From Nostocoides sp. (GTDB taxonomy: Bacteria > Actinomycetota > Actinomycetes > Actinomycetales > Dermatophilaceae), in NCBI GenBank assembly GCA_016716625.1, contig JADJVJ010000001.1:558001-622000 (forward strand): a DNA stretch of 64,000 bases, read 5' to 3'. Under the pieces are notes generated by a model. That model did no database searches. It was not told the DNA's origin and was given only the letters and a program-made list of their open reading frames with translations. Below are positions 1-8,291 of this stretch, in pieces. Numbering within the stretch: the first letter of the stretch is position 1; every line of letters starts with the position of its first letter. The translations under genes were made by a program, and so were the position numbers.

Positions 1-16
1 GCCGCAGGGGTCGCGG

Positions 17-1246
17 TCAGCCGACCACCCGGGCGCCGAAGTCGCCCTCGGCCACGGTGACCCGGAGGAGTTCGTCGGGGTGCAGTTGCCCCGGGTCACG
101 CACGATGGAGCCATCACGTTGCGCGACGATGGCGTACCCCCGGTCGAGCGTCGAGCCAGGGGAGAGCGCACGAACCTGGGCGCGCAGAAAGCCCACCTGG
201 TCGCGGGAGCGGTGCAGCCGACCGACGAGGTGCCGCCGGCCGCGCTCCTCAAGCCCGCTGACTACCTCACGCTGGGCGCGCGCATAGGCGCCGGGGTCGG
301 CGAGGACCGGACGCCCGCGCAGCTCGCCCAGTCTGCGCTGCTCCTCCCGCAGGCGTCGGTGCAGGCTGTCTGCCGCCCGCTGCCGGGCACGATCGATCAG
401 GGCGCGTTCGGCGACGGCGTCCGGGACGATGAGGGCGGCGGCGTCGGTTGGGGTGGAGGCCCGAGCATCCGCCACCAGGTCCAGTAGCGGGGCGTCGACG
501 TCGTGGCCGATGGCGCTCACGACCGGGGTGCGCGCGGCCGAGACCGCGCGCAGCAGGGCCTCGTTGCTGAATGGGAGCAAGTCCTCGACGGAGCCACCGC
601 CGCGGGCGATGACGATGACGTCGACGTGCGCGAGGGCATCGAGTTCGGTGAGGGCCGCGGTGACCTCGGTGACCGCCGTCGGCCCCTGGACGGCGACCTC
701 GTGGATCTCGAAGGTCGTTGCAGGCCAACGGCGGCGGGCGTTCTCGACGACATCCTTCTCGGCCGCGCTGGCCCGCCCACAGATGAGGCCAACCCGCCGC
801 GGCAGAAAGGGCAGGCGCTGCTTGCGGCCCGGGTCGAAGATCCCCTCGGCGGCCAGGGTGCGTTTGAGGTACTCGATCCGGGCGAGGAGCTCACCGACCC
901 CCACCGGCCGGATCTGCCGGACATCGAGCATGAGGGTGCCCCGCTGGGCCCAGAACGCCGGCTTGGCCTGGACGACCACCCGGACCCCCTCACGCACCCC
1001 TCCGGGCATCGCCTCGAGGGCGTTGACCGAGATCGCCGCGCTCATCGAGAGGTCGGCATCCGCATCCCGCAGCGTGAGGTAGGCCGTTCGGGCCCCGGGC
1101 CTACGCGTGAGTTGGACGATCTGGCCCTCGACCCAGACCACCGACATCCGCTCGACATACTCACCGATCTTCAGGGTGAGCAGCCGCAGCGGCCACGGGT
1201 GCTCGGCGGAGGTGTCCGCGGCACGCTCCGGGAGCGGGGTCGACAT
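17..1246 (-). CDS. xseA: Exodeoxyribonuclease VII large subunit
   Basis: Large, catalytic subunit of exonuclease VII, which with XseB degrades single-stranded DNA to oligonucleotides in the cytoplasm. The 409-residue protein has the family layout: N-terminal OB-fold (about residues 20-115) and a catalytic domain with RGGGS near 215-219, AIGHDVD near 245-251 and ARASTPTDAA at 261-270, all family hallmarks. The small subunit xseB is expected just left of the window edge but is not visible. A TAGAGT hexamer (minus strand, 1258-1253) ends 6 bases before the ATG, so a leaderless mRNA is likely; the promoter faces that of ispH. Confidence 0.96.
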   Translation of the reverse strand: MSTPLPERAADTSAEHPWPLRLLTLKIGEYVERMSVVWVEGQIVQLTRRPGARTAYLTLRDADADLSMSAAISVNALEAMPGGVREGVRVVVQAKPAFWAQRGTLMLDVRQIRPVGVGELLARIEYLKRTLAAEGIFDPGRKQRLPFLPRRVGLICGRASAAEKDVVENARRRWPATTFEIHEVAVQGPTAVTEVTAALTELDALAHVDVIVIARGGGSVEDLLPFSNEALLRAVSAARTPVVSAIGHDVDAPLLDLVADARASTPTDAAALIVPDAVAERALIDRARQRAADSLHRRLREEQRRLGELRGRPVLADPGAYARAQREVVSGLEERGRRHLVGRLHRSRDQVGFLRAQVRALSPGSTLDRGYAIVAQRDGSIVRDPGQLHPDELLRVTVAEGDFGARVVG

Positions 1247-1289
1247 GGGGCAACTCTAGGCACGCCGCGCAGTCCTTAGGATGGTCTGT
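1247..1289. promoter_or_regulatory. Divergent xseA/ispH promoter region
   Basis: Only 43 bases separate the two start codons. A TAGAGT hexamer on the minus strand (1258-1253) lies 6 bases before the xseA ATG, and TAGGAT on the plus strand (1277-1282) lies 7 bases before the ispH ATG. Both fit a -10 box of a leaderless transcript. No clear -35 boxes are visible. The transcription start is inferred. Confidence 0.5.
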
Positions 1290-2309
1290 ATGCCGTCGAC
1301 AGCCAAGCGTGTCCTGCTCGCCGCCCCTCGGGGTTATTGCGCGGGCGTCGACCGGGCTGTCGTCACGGTCGAGAAGGCCCTAGAGCTCTATGGGCCGCCG
1401 GTCTATGTCCGCAAGCAGATCGTCCACAACAAGCACGTCGTCTCGACGCTGGAGCGCCGGGGTGCGATCTTCGTCGAGGAGACCGATGAGGTGCCCGAGG
1501 GCGCCACGGTCATCTTCTCCGCGCACGGAGTGGCGCCGGTGGTCCACGAGGAGGCCCGTGCGCTCAGCTTGAAGTCCATTGACGCCACCTGCCCGCTGGT
1601 GACCAAGGTGCATCGCGAAGCGGTCCGGTTCGCCGACGCCGACTACGACATCCTCCTCATCGGCCACGAAGGGCATGAGGAAGTCGTCGGCACCTCCGGC
1701 GAGGCGCCGGAACACATCCAGCTCGTCGACGGCCCCGACGACGTCGAGCACATCACGGTCCGGGACCCGGACAAGGTCGTCTGGCTGTCCCAGACCACAC
1801 TCTCCGTCGACGAGACGATGGAGACCGTCCGGCGACTGAAGGAGCGGTTCCCATCGCTACAGGACCCGCCGAGTGACGACATCTGTTACGCCACCCAGAA
1901 CCGCCAGCTCGCGGTGAAGCAGATGGCCCCCGAGTGCGACCTCATGATCGTCGTCGGGTCGCGCAACTCTTCGAACTCGGTGCGCCTGGTCGAGGTCGCC
2001 CTTGAGCACGGGGCCGCGGCCGGCTACCTCGTCGACTACGCCTCCGAGATCGAGGACGGCTGGTTCGAAGGGGTGACCACGGTGGGCGTGACCTCCGGGG
2101 CCTCGGTGCCGGAGATCCTCGTCCGCGAGGTCCTCGACGACCTTGCCGAACGCGGGTACCTCGACGTCCGGCCGGTCGTCGCGGCCCAGGAGTCGCTCGT
2201 GTTCGCCCTGCCCACGGAGATCCGCAAGGACCTCAAGGCGGCGGGTATGTCGGACAAGATGACCCACGACGGGTCCTACAGTGACCCGGCGGATGGTGGG
2301 CTGCACTGA
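1290..2309 (+). CDS. ispH: 4-hydroxy-3-methylbut-2-enyl diphosphate reductase
   Basis: Last enzyme of the MEP isoprenoid pathway; reduces HMBPP to IPP and DMAPP with a [4Fe-4S] cluster. The three cluster cysteines are visible at about residues 17 (RGYCAG), 101 (DATCPL) and 199 (DDICYATQNRQ). With 339 residues it is slightly longer than E. coli IspH, mainly at the C-terminus, as usual in actinobacteria. An in-frame ATG at 1281 exists, but TAGGAT at 1277-1282 overlaps it and sits 7 bases before the ATG at 1290, so I chose 1290. It lies head to head with xseA, a common actinobacterial arrangement. Confidence 0.96.
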   Translation: MPSTAKRVLLAAPRGYCAGVDRAVVTVEKALELYGPPVYVRKQIVHNKHVVSTLERRGAIFVEETDEVPEGATVIFSAHGVAPVVHEEARALSLKSIDATCPLVTKVHREAVRFADADYDILLIGHEGHEEVVGTSGEAPEHIQLVDGPDDVEHITVRDPDKVVWLSQTTLSVDETMETVRRLKERFPSLQDPPSDDICYATQNRQLAVKQMAPECDLMIVVGSRNSSNSVRLVEVALEHGAAAGYLVDYASEIEDGWFEGVTTVGVTSGASVPEILVREVLDDLAERGYLDVRPVVAAQESLVFALPTEIRKDLKAAGMSDKMTHDGSYSDPADGGLH

Positions 2310-2332
2310 CCCCTGCGCGGACACGCATGCGG

Positions 2333-3535
2333 TCACGCGATCGCCTCGTCGCCACGCTGAACCCTTGGGTGGGAGGCGATCCAGTCCAGGTCCAGTTCGG
2401 CGCGGGCGTCTTCCGCGGTCGCGGCATCGATCAGTTCCTGGGCGGTCAGTGGTCGGGGCGTGATGTCGATCGGGGTGGGCGCATCGAGCAGGCTCCCGAC
2501 CAGTCCCAGGTCGTGCATGCGTCGCGCGGAAACCAGGACACGGCTCTCCAAGGCGCCGACCGCTGCGTTGTAGGACTCGACCGCCCCGTGCAGGCTTCGG
2601 CCCAGCCGGGCCGTGTGCCCGCCGAGAGTCGCCAACCGGCGATACAGCTCCTGGCCCAGGGTGACAACCTCGGTGGCGCTTTCGGCGACCGCCTGTTGTT
2701 GCCAGAGCGAGGCGACGGTGCGCAGCAAGGCGAGCAAGGCTGCCGGCCCGACCAGGGCGACCGCGCGTTCCAGTGCCCACTCGTGCAGCCCGGGGTCGGC
2801 GCTCAGGGCCGCACCGAGGATCGCGTCCCCGGGGACGAAGCAGACCACGAGGTCCGCGGATCCGGTGAAGGCCCCGGAATAGTCCTTGCGACTCAGGGCC
2901 TCGACGTGGCTGCGCAGGCTGCGCGCGTGGTCCCGGAGCAGCTGCGAACGCTCGGCGTCGTCGAGGTCCTCGTCCTGGGCGTGCAAGAAGGCGGCCATCG
3001 GTGCCTTGGCGTCGATGACGACGCACCGGCCGCCGGGCAACCGCACAACGACATCCGGGCGAACTCCTCGTCCGTCGTGCCCCACCGCCGATACCTGCTC
3101 CTCGAAGTCGCAGCGGGCGAGCATCCCGGAGAGTTCGAGGACCCGACGCAACTGCACCTCGCCCCACGCGCCACGCACACTCGAGGACTGCAGCGACCCG
3201 GCCAGTCGAGCGGTCGCCCGCCCGAGTTCCTGGGTCTCGCCCTCGACCCGGCTCAGCACCGCTCGAAGCGAGCCGAACTGCTCGACCCGGTCTCGTTCCA
3301 GGGTCCCGACCTGGGATTCCACTCGGGTGAGAGCCTCCTTGAGCGGCGCGAGCAGCGTCGCGGTCTCGAGGTCTTCCCCGAGCGAGCTCTCCAGGTCGAT
3401 GACTCGCTCCCGGAGCACGTCCCGTTCGGCGAGCGCCCCGGCCAGCCGCGCGGCATACACCAACCGGGTGGTGAGGACCGCCAGCGCGGCGGCCACGAGC
3501 GCGACGACGACGGCGATGGTGAGTGAGATCTCCAT
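2333..3535 (-). CDS. rmuC: RmuC family DNA recombination protein
   Basis: RmuC-type protein, thought to act as a membrane-tethered nuclease-like factor limiting inversions at short repeats. Residues about 3-24 form a single N-terminal membrane helix, followed by a coiled-coil-like stretch (about 30-110) and the RmuC domain, with RGAWGEVQL near 120 and VVIDAKAPMAAF near 170 (PD-(D/E)XK-like core). At 400 residues it is of normal size. An upstream in-frame start at 3559 would add eight residues, but CAGGGT at 3548-3543 lies 7 bases before the ATG at 3535, favouring a leaderless start there. Convergent with ispH, 23 bases apart. Confidence 0.9.
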   Translation of the reverse strand: MEISLTIAVVVALVAAALAVLTTRLVYAARLAGALAERDVLRERVIDLESSLGEDLETATLLAPLKEALTRVESQVGTLERDRVEQFGSLRAVLSRVEGETQELGRATARLAGSLQSSSVRGAWGEVQLRRVLELSGMLARCDFEEQVSAVGHDGRGVRPDVVVRLPGGRCVVIDAKAPMAAFLHAQDEDLDDAERSQLLRDHARSLRSHVEALSRKDYSGAFTGSADLVVCFVPGDAILGAALSADPGLHEWALERAVALVGPAALLALLRTVASLWQQQAVAESATEVVTLGQELYRRLATLGGHTARLGRSLHGAVESYNAAVGALESRVLVSARRMHDLGLVGSLLDAPTPIDITPRPLTAQELIDAATAEDARAELDLDWIASHPRVQRGDEAIA

Positions 3536-3571
3536 ACCCCAGACCCTGCCAGCAGGCACCGACAGGGCCGC

Positions 3572-3634
3572 TCAACCGCGCAGGAGGACCACCGCAAGGG
3601 TGCCCATGACGACCGCGATGGCGACGCCGAGCAC
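3572..3634 (-). CDS. Possible tiny single-helix membrane peptide
   Basis: A short minus-strand frame from GTG at 3634 would encode about 20 residues, VLGVAIAVVMGTLAVVLLRG, then a stop. The frame continues upstream as a basic stretch (RTARPRTWQ) but meets a stop before any ATG or GTG. The hydrophobic helix with a basic N-flank looks like the end of a small membrane protein. It may be a true micro-gene, a remnant of a longer gene, or chance. No function can be given. Confidence 0.2.
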   Translation of the reverse strand: MLGVAIAVVMGTLAVVLLRG

Positions 3635-3692
3635 CTGCCAGGTGCGCGGGCGAGCGGTCCGCTGAGCGCCGCGTCAGGGTAGCCTCACCGGT

Positions 3693-4217
3693 ATGCCGTC
3701 CGGCCCCCACGTCCATCCCGACGTCGCCTCCGAGGAGGGTCGGCTCGCGTTCATCCGGGTCCTCAACGAACGGCTGCCGACGAAGCGGACCATCGGCCAG
3801 GGAATCATCCGCAACCCGGAGCGGGAGGTCCTGCTCTGCGAGCTGACCTATAAGCGAGAACTCGACCTTCCGGGCGGGGTCCTCGACCCGCACGAGTCCC
3901 CGGCCGCCTGCGTCGAGCGGGAGATCTCCGAGGAACTCGGCGTCCAGGTGCGTGCCGGTCGGCTGCTTGCGGTGAACTGGCTGCCCCCGTGGCGGGGCTG
4001 GGATGATGCGGTGCTCTTCTTGTTCGACTGCGGCACCCTCGAGCCGGGGCAGCTCGACCCGGATCGCTTCCTGCGCCGCGAGATCAAGGGCGTCCACTGG
4101 CTGAGCGTCGCGGCTGCGGCACCCCGGCTCGCCCCGTATGCCGCGCGCATGCTCGAGGTCGCCACCGACGCCGAGCACACGACATACCTGGAGAACAGCG
4201 ACCCCCGCGCCGACTAG
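3693..4217 (+). CDS. Nudix hydrolase
   Basis: Hydrolase of nucleoside diphosphates linked to another moiety; the substrate cannot be read from the sequence. The Nudix box (GX5EX7REUXEEXGU) is complete at residues 61-84, with GGVLDPHESPA at its start and REISEELGV at its end. Length 174 residues. The start is the ATG within GTATGCCG; TAGCCT at 3680-3685 ends 7 bases upstream, suggesting a leaderless mRNA. It precedes ychF by 12 bases, but ychF has its own -10-like box. Confidence 0.88.
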   Translation: MPSGPHVHPDVASEEGRLAFIRVLNERLPTKRTIGQGIIRNPEREVLLCELTYKRELDLPGGVLDPHESPAACVEREISEELGVQVRAGRLLAVNWLPPWRGWDDAVLFLFDCGTLEPGQLDPDRFLRREIKGVHWLSVAAAAPRLAPYAARMLEVATDAEHTTYLENSDPRAD

Positions 4218-4229
4218 ACTCTTGCCCTT

Positions 4230-5315
4230 GTGGCCCTGACTATCGGAATCGTCGGACTGCCCAATGTTGGCAAGTCCACGATGTTCAACGCCCTGACCAA
4301 GAACAATGTGCTCGCGGCGAACTACCCGTTCGCGACGATCGAGCCCAACGTCGGGGTCGTGCCGCTGCCGGATCCGCGGCTGCAGCGGCTCGCCGAGATC
4401 TTCGGCTCCGAGCGGATCCTGCCGGCGACGGTGTCCTTCGTCGACATCGCCGGCATCGTCAAGGGCGCCTCCGTGGGGGAGGGGCTCGGCAACAAGTTCC
4501 TCGCCAACATCCGGGAAGCGGACGCGATCTGCCAGGTCGTGCGCGCCTTCGAGGATGGCGACGTCGTCCACGTCGACGGCCGGGTCTCGCCCGAGTCCGA
4601 CATCGAGACCATCCACACCGAACTCATCCTCGCCGACCTGCAGACCCTGGAGAAGGCCGTCGCGCGCCTGGAGAAGGAGTCCCGGATCAAGAAGGAGGCC
4701 CGGCCGGCATACGAGAACGCGGTGGCGGCCGGGCGGGTCCTCGAAGCCGGGCACACCCTATATGCCGCCGGCGCAGCGGCCGGGGTCGATCTCGAACTCG
4801 CCTCCGGCCTCGGGCTGCTCACGACCAAGCCCTTCATCTACGTGTTCAACCTCGACGAGGAACAGCTCGCTGACTCCGAACTGCACGAGCGCCTCGCCGC
4901 GTCGGTGGCGCCCGCCGATGCGGTGTTCCTCAACGCCAAACTCGAGATGGACCTCATGGACATGGAGGAGGACGAGGCGCTCGAGCTCCTCGAGTCGTTC
5001 GGGGCGACCGAATCCGGCCTCAACCAGCTGGCCCGGGTTGGGTTCCACACCCTCGGGCTGCAGACCTATCTGACGGCCGGCCCGAAGGAGTCGCGCGCGT
5101 GGACCATCCGGCAGGGCTGGACCGCGCCGCAGGCGGCCGGGGTCATCCACACCGACTTCCAGCGCGGGTTCATCAAGGCCGAGGTCGTGTCCTTCGCGGA
5201 CCTCGACGAGCTCGGGTCGATGGCTGCGGTGAAGGCCGCGGGGAAGGCCCGGATGGAGGGCAAGGAGTACGTGATGGTTGATGGGGACGTCGTGGAGTTC
5301 CGCTTCAACGTCTGA
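4230..5315 (+). CDS. ychF: Redox-regulated ATPase/GTPase YchF
   Basis: Obg-family P-loop protein (OLA1/YchF), ribosome-associated and involved in stress responses; binds ATP rather than GTP in studied members. Walker A is GLPNVGKST at residues 9-17; the G4 motif is the family variant FNLDEEQ (NxxE) instead of NKxD. A coiled-coil insertion (about 130-170) and a C-terminal TGS domain (about 278-361) complete the standard 361-residue layout. The start is GTG; TAGACT at 4215-4220 is 9 bases upstream. Confidence 0.96.
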   Translation: MALTIGIVGLPNVGKSTMFNALTKNNVLAANYPFATIEPNVGVVPLPDPRLQRLAEIFGSERILPATVSFVDIAGIVKGASVGEGLGNKFLANIREADAICQVVRAFEDGDVVHVDGRVSPESDIETIHTELILADLQTLEKAVARLEKESRIKKEARPAYENAVAAGRVLEAGHTLYAAGAAAGVDLELASGLGLLTTKPFIYVFNLDEEQLADSELHERLAASVAPADAVFLNAKLEMDLMDMEEDEALELLESFGATESGLNQLARVGFHTLGLQTYLTAGPKESRAWTIRQGWTAPQAAGVIHTDFQRGFIKAEVVSFADLDELGSMAAVKAAGKARMEGKEYVMVDGDVVEFRFNV

Positions 5316-5371
5316 ATCCGCACGTTTGCAGGTCAGAGATGGTGCGACTCCTCGGTTAGCTCGCCGCCTCA

Positions 5372-5400
5372 TTGACTATCGATATGATGGAGCATAAACT
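5372..5400 (+). promoter_or_regulatory. Promoter of the MNT-HEPN module
   Basis: A near-consensus sigma-70-type promoter: TTGACT at 5372-5377, a 17-base spacer, and TAAACT at 5395-5400. The predicted transcription start falls at about 5407-5408, on the ATG at 5408, so the transcript would be leaderless. This is one of the few places in the window with both a good -35 and -10. Confidence 0.6.
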
Positions 5401-5419
5401 CAGTTATATGAGAACTGAG
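5399..5419. promoter_or_regulatory. Palindromic operator candidate at the MNT gene start
   Basis: Perfect inverted repeat: CTCAGTT at 5399-5405 and AACTGAG at 5413-5419, with a 7-base spacer that contains the ATG. It overlaps the end of the -10 box and the predicted transcription start. The position suggests autoregulation by the winged-helix domain of the gene product; that link is inferred. Confidence 0.5.
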
Positions 5420-5992
5420 GCGCCCCTCCTCGCTCCGATCTTCCGGTCGGACGGTCAGGCACGTCTCCTGTCCACCGTGTTGCTCGCCGGTGACGAGCTG
5501 AGCCTCACTGACCTGGCCGATCGGGCCGGGTTGGCCTACCCGACCGCCCACCGCGAGGTCGGCCGCTTGCTGGACGCCGGTATCCTGAGCCATCGACACG
5601 TGGGGCGCACCAGGCTGATCCGCGCCAATCGCGAAAGCCCGCTGGTGGAGCCCTTGCGCGAGATCCTCAGGGTCGTGACCGGACCGGTGGTGATGCTGGC
5701 CGAGGAGCTTGCCCGCATCGACGGAATCGAGGCCGCGTTCCTCTACGGCTCCTTCGCCGCTCGGCTGCTCGGCGATGCTGGTCCGGCCCCGCACGACATC
5801 GACCTCATGGTGCTCGGTGAGCCTGACGTGGACGCGGTCTACGATGCGTGCACCCGCGTCGAGTCGGCGGTGCACCGTCCCGTCAACCCGACGATCCTCA
5901 CCCCGGCGGAATTCGCGGCGACCTCCGCCTTCCTGGACAACGTGCGCAGCGGCTCGGTAGTCGCCGTCATCGGAGAGCTGCCGTGGCACTGA
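5408..5992 (+). CDS. Winged-helix plus MNT nucleotidyltransferase protein (antitoxin-like)
   Basis: Two-domain protein of 194 residues. Residues about 18-75 form a winged helix-turn-helix (LSLTDLADRAGLAYPTAHRE at 31-50 fits the HTH). Residues about 95-190 are a minimal nucleotidyltransferase domain with GS at 114-115 and DID at 130-132, the expected metal-binding pair. MNT proteins paired with HEPN proteins act in several toxin-antitoxin systems (MntA-HepT), where the MNT enzyme modifies or neutralises the HEPN RNase. Here the MNT gene overlaps the HEPN gene by 10 bases. The TTG at 5372 is in frame but lies in the -35 box, so I chose ATG 5408. It could also be a DNA-binding regulator with a non-toxin partner. 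Confidence 0.75.
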   Translation: MRTEAPLLAPIFRSDGQARLLSTVLLAGDELSLTDLADRAGLAYPTAHREVGRLLDAGILSHRHVGRTRLIRANRESPLVEPLREILRVVTGPVVMLAEELARIDGIEAAFLYGSFAARLLGDAGPAPHDIDLMVLGEPDVDAVYDACTRVESAVHRPVNPTILTPAEFAATSAFLDNVRSGSVVAVIGELPWH

Positions 5993-6441
5993 CCCCGCTC
6001 ACCCGCGTCCAGCAGGCAACGGTCCTCGCCCTGGTCGAGGCGCGACGTCTCGACGCCGTGCCCGCAGACCTCGCGCGGGCGACCTCGTTCCTGCGGCAGG
6101 CCGAGGAGCGCTTGGACCAGCTACCGCTGCTCACGAGCGTCACCGTCAGGTACGGAGTCGCCTACGACGCCTGTCACGACACCGGCGAGGCATTGCTGGC
6201 GGCGTACGGCTTCCGGACGACCAATGGGCCAGGCCAGCACGAGGCGCTCGGCCGCTACCTGCGCGCGGTGTTCGACAAGCCTCCGGCAGAGAAGGCCGCT
6301 CGAGAGTTCGACCGCCTGCGACGCGCCCGCAACCAGGACCGATACGAGGCGAGGCCGGTCGGGGCAGCGGCGACCGAGAAGGCCGAACAGGTCGCGCGGA
6401 CGCTGTTCGACGCCGCCCTCACCAGGGGTCTCTCGACCTAA
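5983..6441 (+). CDS. HEPN domain protein (putative RNase toxin partner)
   Basis: A 152-residue, mostly helical protein starting at GTG 5983, overlapping the MNT gene by 10 bases and so probably translationally coupled. It resembles HEPN proteins; the conserved motif region is RRARNQDRY near residues 113-121. The RN pair is kept, but the classical Rx4-6H histidine is not obvious, with Tyr at that place, a variant frequent in MNT-HEPN pairs. Whether it is an active RNase is therefore open. The family role (toxin neutralised by the MNT partner) is known; activity here is inferred. Confidence 0.65.
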   Translation: MALTPLTRVQQATVLALVEARRLDAVPADLARATSFLRQAEERLDQLPLLTSVTVRYGVAYDACHDTGEALLAAYGFRTTNGPGQHEALGRYLRAVFDKPPAEKAAREFDRLRRARNQDRYEARPVGAAATEKAEQVARTLFDAALTRGLST

Positions 6442-6532
6442 CCGGCGGTCCGCAAACAGTCCGCAAGAATCTCCAATGGATGTCGGTCGCAGCCCACGAC
6501 GCCCGGGCCTGCGGCCCGTCGGGGGCGTGTGC

Positions 6533-6553
6533 TAGAATCGAACACATGTACGA
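6533..6553 (+). promoter_or_regulatory. -10 box and LexA (SOS) box-like site at DUF222/HNH start
   Basis: TAGAAT at 6533-6538 is a good -10 box 7 bases before the ATG. Overlapping it, 6538-6553 reads TCGAACACATGTACGA, which differs in one base from the actinobacterial SOS-box consensus TCGAAC-N4-GTTCGA. The ATG lies inside the site. LexA binding here would block transcription until DNA damage; this is inferred from the match. Confidence 0.55.
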
Positions 6554-8228
6554 ATCAGCGGAAGTGCGCCAGGCTGTTGCCGCGCTTCACGCTGACGTGC
6601 GCGCCGGTGCGGCGGCCGGCCACGGGGCGGTCGGGGACTGGGTCCACCTCGTCGCCGAGGTCCAGGAGACCGTCAACGCACTCACGGCGGTCCAGGACCT
6701 CGCCATCGCGCGAGTCTGCGCCTCGCAGACCCATTATGGTGAGGACGGCCTGCTTGAGGAGCGCTGGACCCCGCTTGGCGGCGAACAGCGCCTCGACGCG
6801 CCCGATCTGCTCGCCCCGGCGCTGTCAGCCTCCTCGCACGCGGCGTCCGCTCGCGTCGAGGATGCCGTATGTCGAGTGCACACCTTCCCCGCCCTGGGTC
6901 AGGCCATGGCAGCGGGCTCCCTCGATGGGTATCGGGCTCGCGTCATCGCGGGGGAACTGGCCTCGACCCCGGCCCCGGTTGCCCGGGAGGCCGCGGCACG
7001 CGTGGTGGAGGAGTTGCGCGAGTTGCGGGCACACGCGCTCGCGGACCTCGAGGTCGCGCCGGAGGGCCTGACCCGGGGGCGGCTCGTGCGCCGGGTGGCC
7101 GCGGCCGTGCTCGCCCTGGACCCAGCGCTTGCCGTGGCTCGGCAGGCCGAGGTTGCGCGGGAGCGGGCGTTCACTCGATGGTCCGAGCGCTTGGGTCAGG
7201 ACACCTGGCGGGTGGTCCTGCCCAGTGATCGGGCGGCGTCTGCCTTCGTGGCCATCGATGCCCTGGCCCGGCGGCTGCGAGCCGCTGGTGAGGCCGAGAC
7301 CTTGGACCAGGCCCGTGCCGATGCCCTCGTGCGCCTCGTTCTGGGACAGGCGACGGTGACCTACTCGGTCGACCTTATGGTGCCGGCCGAAGCGTTGGTG
7401 ACGCGCGCCGCGATGCCGGCGGTAGGGCCGGCAGCGCGGGCCGCTGCGGCCGTCCGCGCCGAGCTCGTGGAGGTTCGTGGGCTGGCTGCCCAGCCCGTGC
7501 TCGCCACCAAGGTCTGGCTCGAGGAGGTGTTCGCCGACCCAGGAACGACGATGCAGGTCCGGCCGTGTGCCGCCGGGACCGGTGCCGTCGGGGACCCTGC
7601 GGGTGATCTCGACCGGGACGGCTACGTCCCGGGGGAGCGGCTCGCCCGAGTCATCAGGGCCCGTGATGGGCACTGTCGGTTCCCCGGGTGCAGCGCGGCC
7701 GCGCGGTGGTGCGATCTCGACCATGTCCGTCCGTGGCCGACCGGGCCGACCGCGGCGGGGAACCTCATCCTGCTCTGCCGCCGACATCACCGCATCAAAC
7801 AGTCGCCCGGCTGGAGGCTGGCGCTGCGCCCGGACGGCTCCGTCGTATGGGTCGACCCACTCCGCCGAAGACAAGTCACCACACCCGTGGACCAGCTCGA
7901 TGCTCACCTCACGCTGTCGGCGGGGGAGTCCGGTATGCCGCGAGCGGAGACGAGTGCGCGCACCGAGTCCAGGGCTGCGGCGTCCAGCGAAGTGTCGGAA
8001 AGCTCGGGGCCGCTCACGGTGCTTGAGGTGCGCCTTGAACAGTGCCTCGAAGCCAGCACACGGCCCACGAGAGGCCTCCATCCCGCCCTCGCTCGGCGGT
8101 CACGACAACAGACGAGCCTCGACCTGACGTTCCGCACCCGTCACCAGGTTCGGCTCGCCCAGGGGTTCGCCCGCATGACGGCCACGCGGGTGTCGGGATG
8201 GGACGACCTCGGCGACTGCCCGCTGTAG
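6546..8228 (+). CDS. DUF222 / HNH endonuclease (13E12 repeat family)
   Basis: A 560-residue member of the actinobacterial 13E12 family, which combines an N-terminal DUF222 region with a C-terminal HNH nuclease. The HNH part lies at about residues 370-425: CRFPGCSAAARWCDLDHV with a following NLILLCRRHHRIKQ supplies the zinc cysteines and catalytic histidines. Many copies occur in actinobacterial genomes; their role is unclear (mobile-element-like or DNA-damage-related). The start at 6546 is supported by the -10 box; a longer frame from 6480 is unlikely. About 100 low-complexity residues follow the HNH domain. Confidence 0.85.
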   Translation: MYESAEVRQAVAALHADVRAGAAAGHGAVGDWVHLVAEVQETVNALTAVQDLAIARVCASQTHYGEDGLLEERWTPLGGEQRLDAPDLLAPALSASSHAASARVEDAVCRVHTFPALGQAMAAGSLDGYRARVIAGELASTPAPVAREAAARVVEELRELRAHALADLEVAPEGLTRGRLVRRVAAAVLALDPALAVARQAEVARERAFTRWSERLGQDTWRVVLPSDRAASAFVAIDALARRLRAAGEAETLDQARADALVRLVLGQATVTYSVDLMVPAEALVTRAAMPAVGPAARAAAAVRAELVEVRGLAAQPVLATKVWLEEVFADPGTTMQVRPCAAGTGAVGDPAGDLDRDGYVPGERLARVIRARDGHCRFPGCSAAARWCDLDHVRPWPTGPTAAGNLILLCRRHHRIKQSPGWRLALRPDGSVVWVDPLRRRQVTTPVDQLDAHLTLSAGESGMPRAETSARTESRAAASSEVSESSGPLTVLEVRLEQCLEASTRPTRGLHPALARRSRQQTSLDLTFRTRHQVRLAQGFARMTATRVSGWDDLGDCPL

Positions 8229-8291
8229 CCGATGCGCCGTGAGCCTCTGACTCCTTGACGCCGACGCCTGGGCCCCCTCTCGACCTGGCGG

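Noticed and set aside
1857..4754. A 965-codon open frame on the minus strand across ispH, rmuC, the Nudix gene and ychF.
   Set aside because: It crosses four well-supported genes and its translation is Arg/Gly/Asp-rich with no family motifs, as expected from a shadow frame in GC-rich DNA.
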